From Tretioscincus oriximinensis (Eukaryota > Chordata > Lepidosauria > Squamata > Gymnophthalmidae): 64,000 nt of DNA. Every line of letters begins with the position of its first letter. Positions within the stretch are counted from its first letter, which is position 1. The stretch lies in contig JAJVDF010000166.1 in NCBI GenBank assembly GCA_022410635.1, forward strand, positions 1,615,843 to 1,679,842, given 5' to 3'. Both the position numbers and the translations under genes were made by a program. Below, piece after piece: positions 57,795 to 64,000 of the stretch. The notes under the pieces were generated by a model, which was not told the DNA's origin, did not search any database, and was given only the letters and a program-made list of their open reading frames with translations.

Positions 57795-58192
57795 TAAGAA
57801 TGCAAATCTGGATCAGCTGCAACTCAACTCCAGCATCCTACCTCACATAGTGCCCACAAATCGCTTCAGAGCATTCCCAAGTGGAAGAAGTGAGATACAA
57901 AACATTCATTTGTTCTCAGCTCTCTGCCAATGGCATTTAAAGAAATACTGCCTTTCTCTCCAACCCAGAGATGGTACCTAGATATTCACTCTCGTAGCCA
58001 TCAATACGCCTGTCCTCCACGAATTTCTTTAATCCTTTCTTAAAGATATTCATCACTTCTTCTGGTAGTACATTCCAGAGTGTCCATTCCTCTGGGTGTC
58101 TACTGCCTTTTGTCCATCCTAACTCCATAGAGTATTCCCTAATTCTAGCATTGTGCATAGTAAAAATATTCCCTCCCCCCATACTTCAGTTC
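57795..58192 (-). mobile_element. old CR1/L2-group LINE 3' end
   Basis: The minus-strand frame at 57937-58182 has RIREYSMELGWTKGSRHPEE, NVLPEEVMNIFKKGLKKFVE and DRRIDGY, which align with the RT tail of the copies at 20541 and 29409 (NLLPEEVV..SFKTGLDRFMD..GINGY). The 3' UTR (57795-57960) is heavily decayed. An AAGAACATAAG motif at 58219-58229 may be the end of another copy. Confidence 0.75.
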
Positions 58193-58621
58193 TATTCCAC
58201 ACCATCGGTTATATCCATAAGAACATAAGTGCCTTCCCCAGTGGCTGTGGAGCAGGGAACCTAGACAGCTTCACCCACCCCAGAAGTCTCCTGACTTGCA
58301 GGGCAATTCCAGTGATTCTTTGGGCAAATGGCTTCCCAACCCTCTTTATAGGAAAGCAAAGGATCCATGAAATGTCTTATGGCTCAGTTTCTGCAAGGTT
58401 TCTTCCATATGACCCCAAATGGCCAACTTCCTAGGGTCCTATGTACACTATTGCAAGTGCACACTTAATCCCATAGCTGCAAGATGCTGTGGGATGGTAA
58501 TATCTTTGTATTGATTGAAAAACAGATAATTTTTTGTCTATCATGAAAATGGATCTACCGCAAGACTGTTGAGGTCTGGGTGTCACTCATTTGTTTCCTG
58601 TACTTCTTGTTCCTTTGATAC
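58193..58621. other. unassigned DNA
   Basis: Only the AAGAACATAAG motif at 58219 hints at a LINE terminus. Confidence 0.4.
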
Positions 58622-58623
58622 TA

Positions 58624-58791
58624 CAGGTGAAATTCTGTTATAAAGCGCCATGCAACAAACAAATTTGAAAGGTCTGACAGAACACCTGTAACAGTAATGT
58701 TGGTTACAATGGGTTTCATTATAACAAAATGTCATTATAAAGCACAAATTCTCCCAATCCCTTGGCGTTTGCTATAACAGGGTTTCACATG
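58624..58791. mobile_element. mariner-type MITE (CAGGTGAAA family), complete
   Basis: Starts CAGGTGAAATTCTGTTATAA and ends GCTATAACAGGGTTTCACATG, inverted partners. TA lies at 58622-58623 and 58792-58793. It is 168 bp with no coding capacity. A truncated relative is at 36633. Confidence 0.86.
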
Positions 58792-58793
58792 TA

Positions 58794-59785
58794 CTAGATT
58801 GTCCTATCACAAAGGAACTTGTCATCTCATGGCAGCACAACTGTTTTCAATATTATTTCATAATCTGCAACAAATGTATGAAAAAACAGACTTGTTTATT
58901 AGCTCATATGACACAAATTTACATTTTGATGGTAGGGTCATGATGATAGGGTCATGATGCTCTTGGTGATTTATGGGATTTGAAATAGTATTCTAAAGTG
59001 TATACAGGAACTATATCCTTAAAGGACATTGCTGATACTACTTAGTGTAGATCATCAATAAATCATTAAAAAAAAAGAAATAAAAATCCGGAGTGATTGT
59101 TTTAAAGGAGAAGCGGGGAAATGTCAATGAAGAATAGGTCAAAAAAAGTTTAATACGTTCCCTTTTATTGCTATCATGATATCCATTTAACAAAAAACAC
59201 GCAGATTCTGTGAAGCATTTCAGCTGTAAAAGAGGCTATTTCAAACAATTCAGGCTCAAAATCAGAGCTTTTTATAAACTCAGAACAAATCCATAGGTGA
59301 TTTAAGTTGAATTGTTTGAATATTCTGATTGGTCTGAAGAACACATTGACTGTTACTGGACGCATAAGAGTGGCACAGTCACAAAATCTCCAGAATGGCA
59401 GGACCACAAATTGTATTTCCTCTTTCAATTCATTAAACATGAGATCTAATGATGGGAGGGGGGAAAGGGTAGCCACAGAGATGTGTGATTTCTATGTGAG
59501 CAGCACGTTTGTAGAGATTCTTTAAAATGTTGAATAATATCAGCAGATATTTCAGCAGTATAGCAATAACTGATACTTCCCTTCTATCTTCTTACATGCA
59601 AGCGTTCCTTAGGGATTGGTCACACATATGATTTTAAACATTCTTCAGTAAATCTTGGGTATGTACTCAGATTTGACAACCGACGAAGAATATTTAAATT
59701 CAGTTTTTTCTATGGATTTCCATTAGTTATTAGTTATTAACTAGTGGAATAAGCCCATTATAGTAACGCAACAAGCTCTGTCCAC
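58794..59785. other. unassigned AT-rich DNA
   Basis: Contains a local tandem GATAGGGTCATGATG near 58935-58960. No gene recognised. Confidence 0.42.
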
Positions 59786-59975
59786 CCCTTGTCTCCATGC
59801 CTTGCCTCCACTCTTCCATTCCTTTTCCTAGCCCACCCGCACAACCTTCATTCCTTTCTCCATCCCGCCACTCTTTGCCTCCATTCCTCTATCCCTTTCC
59901 CCATTCCTTTTGCCACTCCTTCCCTTTCCCCATTCATCCATCCTCCACCCCTTTTGCTTTGACCACCATGGACAG
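59786..59975. repeat. pyrimidine-rich degenerate minisatellite
   Basis: Irregular repeats of CATTCCTTTCCCCATTC and CCTCCATTCCTC. Almost G-free on the plus strand, so a strong pyrimidine/purine asymmetry. The plus-strand Pro/Ser/Phe-rich frame at 59797-59994 is a by-product. Confidence 0.7.
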
Positions 59976-60954
59976 ATCCTCCAACATTCACTAAGATTTC
60001 CCCTTCAATGCCTCATGGAGAATGATCAAATTTTGCATTTTGTATAAGATATGATGATGATATGTAATTACAGATCTATAAAAGAAAAGATCATGGATAA
60101 ATATGCTCTGATACATTAAAGAACAATATAAACTCATTTTATGAGTCATTGATTTTTCCCAACATCTTTTGAAACATTCTCTTCTCTCTCTGATGGCTGC
60201 TGGATTTATATAGATTTTGTTTTCCTGTACCATGTTCATGGCAGATAGCTTTCTAAACACACATTTACCTTATCAGTGCTTCTGAATGGCACTGTCTAGG
60301 CCCCTTAGCAAGACAGCCTTACCATTATGATCTGTCTCTATATTTCTTTAAAGAAGAAAACAAAATGGGAATCGGAGGGAATATGTGATGGTGTGATGTT
60401 ATGAAGACAACCAGATAGCCGTAAAGTTTGTAAATATTTTAAAGTAGTAATATAAAGAAGCTAGCTTTGGCTTGCATTTGTGCCACATCACAGTGTGACA
60501 GATGAATTAATTCTGACCATGTAATTGGATTTTTAAAAAATAGACTTCAGTGTTTGCAGGAGTTTGAAGCCAGTTGAATATGGTTTCCATATGGACTGTG
60601 TAAGTTACTTGACCAAGGCTGTTGTTCACTATTCAAGTTTCAGCTTTTTTAAAATTCAGGTTCATCCAGAGACAAAAACCTTTGACTGACTAGACAGAAT
60701 CAGAACTACATATCCTTTAGGATTATTAAGGGAAGAGAAATATATACCCTATCAGGATAAAACTGATATCCAATTTTTCCTTTCTATTTTCAGAAATCTT
60801 ATCTGAACTCATATATTTAACCCTCAAGATTGTTGCTGGTCAGAAGGATAATAATAGTTTAGCAACCAGTTTTAGACAGTTTATATTCACTATGACAGCT
60901 GCTGAAAAATATCCCATTTGTCATGTAACTCCAGCCTCATACAAAGGCCTTTTA
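59976..60954. other. unassigned AT-rich DNA
   Basis: No gene or repeat recognised. Confidence 0.45.
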
Positions 60955-60956
60955 TG

Positions 60957-61253
60957 CAGGCGTGGATAACTCAGTCGCTTAGGAAACCGTCTCTCATTTG
61001 GGAGATCGGGTTTCGAAGCCCTGTGTCGGATGTGGAGAATGGTGAGCACCTTCCACTACCCTGTAGCTCTAGCCAACCCAGCTATTCGAAAGCAAGAAGT
61101 ACAAGAAATTGCAACTGACCACATGGGAACCACCACAGCTTGGTGGGGAAGCTAGAACGTAAGCTTTCGGGCAAAATACCCTTGTCAGCTGCTCTGAGTC
61201 CCTTCATAAGGTGAGAAAAGCAGGGTATAAGAACCCAGTTCTTCTTGTTGTTG
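60957..61253 (+). mobile_element. tRNA-like SINE family A, fullest copy
   Basis: CAGGCGTGGATAACTCAGTC gives the A-box-like head and GAGATCGGGTTTCGAAGCCC the B box. The body is GAGCACCTTCCACTACCCTG, TAGCTCTAGCCAACCCAGCT, CATGGGAACCACCACAGCTT. The tail is GAGAAAAGCAGGGTATAAGA and CAGTTCTTCTTG. Best copy for defining the 5' end. No clear target duplication. Confidence 0.9.
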
Positions 61254-62819
61254 TCATGGTAAGGCTTGAGTTGGAGCAGGATTCAAGCTCTGAGGATTGA
61301 GCACGGGGAAGTCTCAGGCTGGAAAGGGTCAAGGAGTTACTTACAAGCAAGAAACAGCAGGTGCAGCTTCATCATACTCAGCTAATCTGAGAGGAATTAG
61401 CTGAGTCTCCAGCAAGTTGCTAGAGACAAATTGTGTATTCAGCGTGTGAGTTATCTAGCTTCTTTGTTTCACTTCCCGGCTTTTTTTACCTTGTTTTGAG
61501 TAAGACTTTTGGCTTTTCTCACATTCTTGGCATTGTTTGTTTGACCAGCTTACCTTGTTTGTATTTTTTGTTTATCTTCTATTCTTGAGCTTCTGTTCAG
61601 CCCACAAAGAAGGTAATTAGAGCATGGACACAGATTCCATCTACTACCCCATGCCAGACTCATAATTCTGTCAGCTTTGTGTAAACTGCAGAGAGGAGTA
61701 CAGACGCCTCAGCCTGTGACTCACGACACTTCTTCAAATAGGATCTGCATGTTAATGTGGATTGAAGAGGCCCTGCTCCTGCTGGCATGACACCAGATTA
61801 AAGAAGCTCTTAATACAGGTCAGTAGTTGGGTCTACTAGCAGAGGCCACAGCCATAATCCAAATTATAGGAGACATGCTCCATGTTCAAGAATTTCCAGA
61901 GGTGATGATGAAGTTCCATAACATTTCCCACCATCTGAGTTCATCCCCTTATAAGTTCCTTAGACTGCGGCACAGTACAAGAGATCAGGCAAGCTTTGAA
62001 GCTGCAGCTTCAAAGCGATGATAATTAAGTACTAATATTGCTAGCCTCAGGGATTCGAGAAGAAATGATTTTTGGTGACTTGCTATGGTGCAAAACCAAA
62101 ATTCATTTTCTCCTACATGATGTTAATATCAGAAAGAACTGATGGACATTTTACCATGGACAAAGTGTTCCAGATCTGAGCTTTGTTGTTACATTAAAGT
62201 AGGTCAGAAAAAAAAAGAATTCAGCCTCCATAACAACAATATAAACAGCTCTTTCAATTTTCTTTGGTAACATAGTAACTTTAGAAACAAAGAAAAACAA
62301 ATTAACCAAAAATAAACTCTGGAATTAGAGATAGGTCCTTTTTTCTCCTTTGTTTTTACGTGGAGGCTCTTTACATAAATATCTACAGTGTATCAAAAAA
62401 AAGATGGTAAAGTCATTGTGTGTAGGCTTTACCTGCACAAAAATAAACTTATGAGTTGGCGCTTTGTGAATAAGTAAAGGTGACAACTGAAGTGAGGGCG
62501 AAAGAGAGGAAATTGTCACTTTTAAAATAAGGCAGTATGTGTTGTCGGCTACTGATCTATTAATTCTACAGACATAGTGGCTTTTTCCATCCAATTTTCC
62601 TTTGTCAACAAGCTGTGCTCCACCTTTTTAGTATTTCAATATGCAAGGCATAAAATGAATGAAAAAAATGAACAAAATTAGTTGACCAAGTAATTCCCCT
62701 TTTGTCATATTTCAAATGGCAAATCTATTGGAATCTCCAGAAAGATTATCTGGAGTTTCCAAAATGACAGCGTATAACTGTTGTGTGGGGCTCCTCCAGT
62801 ACGCAGTGGATTCAGCTTC
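61254..62819. other. unassigned DNA, possibly a repeat UTR at 61280-61650
   Basis: 61280-61480 is mixed-composition (TGAGCACGGGGAAGTCTCAG, AATTAGCTGAGTCTCC) and 61480-61600 is T/G-rich. This resembles an untranslated part of a retroelement, but I cannot name it. The rest is AT-rich with nothing recognised. Confidence 0.35.
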
Positions 62820-62925
62820 TGGGGGATGAAAGGGAGAAGGAAAGAAAGAGGGTAAGGAAAGAAAGGAAAAGGAATGGGAAGAAGAGAAAGGAAGTGTGAA
62901 AGGGAAAAGAGAGAAATGAAATTAA
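62820..62925. repeat. purine-rich low-complexity tract
   Basis: Nearly all A/G on the plus strand (GGAAAGAAAGAGGGTAAGGA and similar). Confidence 0.75.
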
Positions 62926-63459
62926 AACGGCTAGCACTGAACTCCCAGAATTTTAATCTGGAGTTGTGCGAAAGACGCTCATATCAAGTGTGACTGAGCC
63001 GCACAAAAGTCAGAAACATTTTTTGATAAATGCTGGTATTCTGTAAAGAGGTGTCATTTCCCTATGCTGCCTAGAGAAACACTTTTATTTATGCCAGTTG
63101 AAAATAAATGTCTGGACATATTATTAATGTTAAATATAATCTGAAGGTTCATACTTGTGTAAATAAACATTAATGTATGAAGAGTGAAGCACAAATACTC
63201 CTCCTTACTTTTTGCTCCAGACTCCCCAAATTGTCTTAAATGGATAAAATGTTGGTAAGTACTAAAGGATAAAGCAAAGAATAAAACTAACATATTGTTA
63301 TAACAGTTCCAACAACAAATGTGAAATGAAGGTCAACATCACTGATATCTGATTATCCTAAATCTTTGGGAAGAATCCAACAATCAGAATACCAAACTGG
63401 TTTCAAATAGCTAGCTAACTGTCTGATGGTGACGACAATGGTGATGGTAATAATAACAG

Positions 63460-63462
<3 letters not shown>
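62926..63462. other. unassigned AT-rich DNA
   Basis: Nothing recognised. Confidence 0.45.
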
Positions 63463-63512
<50 letters not shown>

Positions 63513-63543
63513 ATGTATGTATGTATGTATGTATGTATGTATT
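63463..63543 (+). repeat. compound microsatellite (CTGT)n(ATGT)n
   Basis: About 12 CTGT units (to about 63510) followed by about 8 ATGT units. A C-to-A change at one position of the unit created the second block. Likely polymorphic. Confidence 0.95.
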
Positions 63544-63640
63544 TTTATATTCCACCCTATACCCAAAGATATCAGGGTGGATCAGAATGAAAATTGCTAA
63601 AACAGATTAATATAAAACAATTTAAAAACATTTGAAATAC
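63544..63640 (-). repeat. SINE/LINE 3' tail
   Basis: TTTTATATTCCACCCTATACC, CAAAGATATCAGGGTGG is the complement of the squamate retroposon tail also seen at 17935 and 39989. The adjoining microsatellite sits where the element's simple-repeat tail should be and probably grew from it. Confidence 0.65.
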
Positions 63641-63837
63641 AAAAGTGCTTTCAAGGAGAACTTAGTAAAGTGAAAGTTCTATTCTAATTCTTCTCCTAAA
63701 CAATTAAAGAAAAATGTCACATCTGTCCTATGTATTAAAATACATATTTGGCAAAACATCTGGTTCTGGGATATCTCCTCAGCCTTAAGGGACAAAACAC
63801 ATCCCTACAAAAAAGCTAAAGAGATTTTTCACTATTT

Positions 63838-63936
63838 TTCCTCTGTCTGGGATGGTTTAAAGAATCCTGTATTGAGAAGGGTTTGGACCCAATGACCCTG
63901 GAAGTCTCTTCCAACTCTACGATTCTATTTTGTGGC
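63838..63936 (+). mobile_element. CR1 LINE 3' terminus
   Basis: TTGAGAAGGGTTTGGACCCA, ATGACCCTGGAAGTCTCTTC and CAACTCTACGATTCTATTTT match the CR1 3' end (GGACTAGATGACC...CTTCCAACTCTACAATTCTATG) and its ATTCTRTG tail. Only about 100 bp remain. This family is distinct from the LINEs ending CTTATGTTCTTATG. Confidence 0.85.
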
Positions 63937-64000
63937 TCATTTATCTAAAGGTCACAATGTATATATTTTCCCACCATTAGTCTCGTCAATATGTTCCATT

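Noticed and set aside
60957..61040. tRNA gene candidate
   Set aside because: A- and B-box-like motifs are present, but no cloverleaf can be formed and the sequence continues into a multi-copy SINE body.

Overview
The window looks like intergenic or intronic DNA from a squamate reptile (lizard or snake). This is inferred from its repeats: an R4-clade LINE, L1, true CR1, a CR1/L2-group LINE whose 3' end reads CTTCTTATGTTCTTATG, two tRNA-like SINE families sharing a GGTATAAGAACCCAGTTCTTC-type tail, and many palindromic DNA transposon remnants. The sequence is AT-rich. I found no exon of a host protein-coding gene on either strand. The open frames present are short and random, or lie inside repeats.

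Layout. 1-8.9 kb: a recent 70-bp tandem duplication, three fold-back or inverted-terminal elements (about 1.85, 2.2 and 3.7 kb), an old LINE tail, then about 5 kb with little recognisable repeat. 8.9-21.2 kb: three LINE 3' ends, an L1 tail carrying a nested fold-back insertion, a large palindrome at 14.7 kb, a 160-bp inverted duplication around 15.7-16.95 kb, a SINE, and a pogo/mariner-type element at 18.2 kb. 21.2-30.5 kb: a CpG-rich hAT-like element with an exact 8-bp target duplication (22.5 kb), an AT-rich homeodomain-site-rich stretch, three SINEs, another hAT-like element, a solo LTR and a LINE tail. 30.5-33.3 kb: a truncated endogenous retrovirus whose two LTRs share only their first 215 bp. 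34.9-40.1 kb: a degenerate 43-bp minisatellite and more DNA elements. 41.4-45.0 kb: the largest feature, a nearly complete but broken R4-clade LINE on the minus strand. 45.2-64 kb: two hAT elements, palindromic MITEs, SINEs, LINE fragments, low-complexity tracts and a CR1 3' end near the right edge.

The genes present are transposon genes, all broken. The R4 reverse transcriptase keeps a 343-codon open frame but its catalytic YxDD box reads YMGD. The retroviral fragment retains only the C-terminal part of an envelope transmembrane region, in two frames. The least ordinary signal is a small repeat seen three times (11464, 17803, 53799). It combines a conserved 5' module with a self-complementary arm pair, and two copies are flanked by exact 12- and 14-bp target duplications. 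That points to a fold-back retroposon rather than a cut-and-paste MITE. Database searches were not possible, so family names rest on motif recognition.
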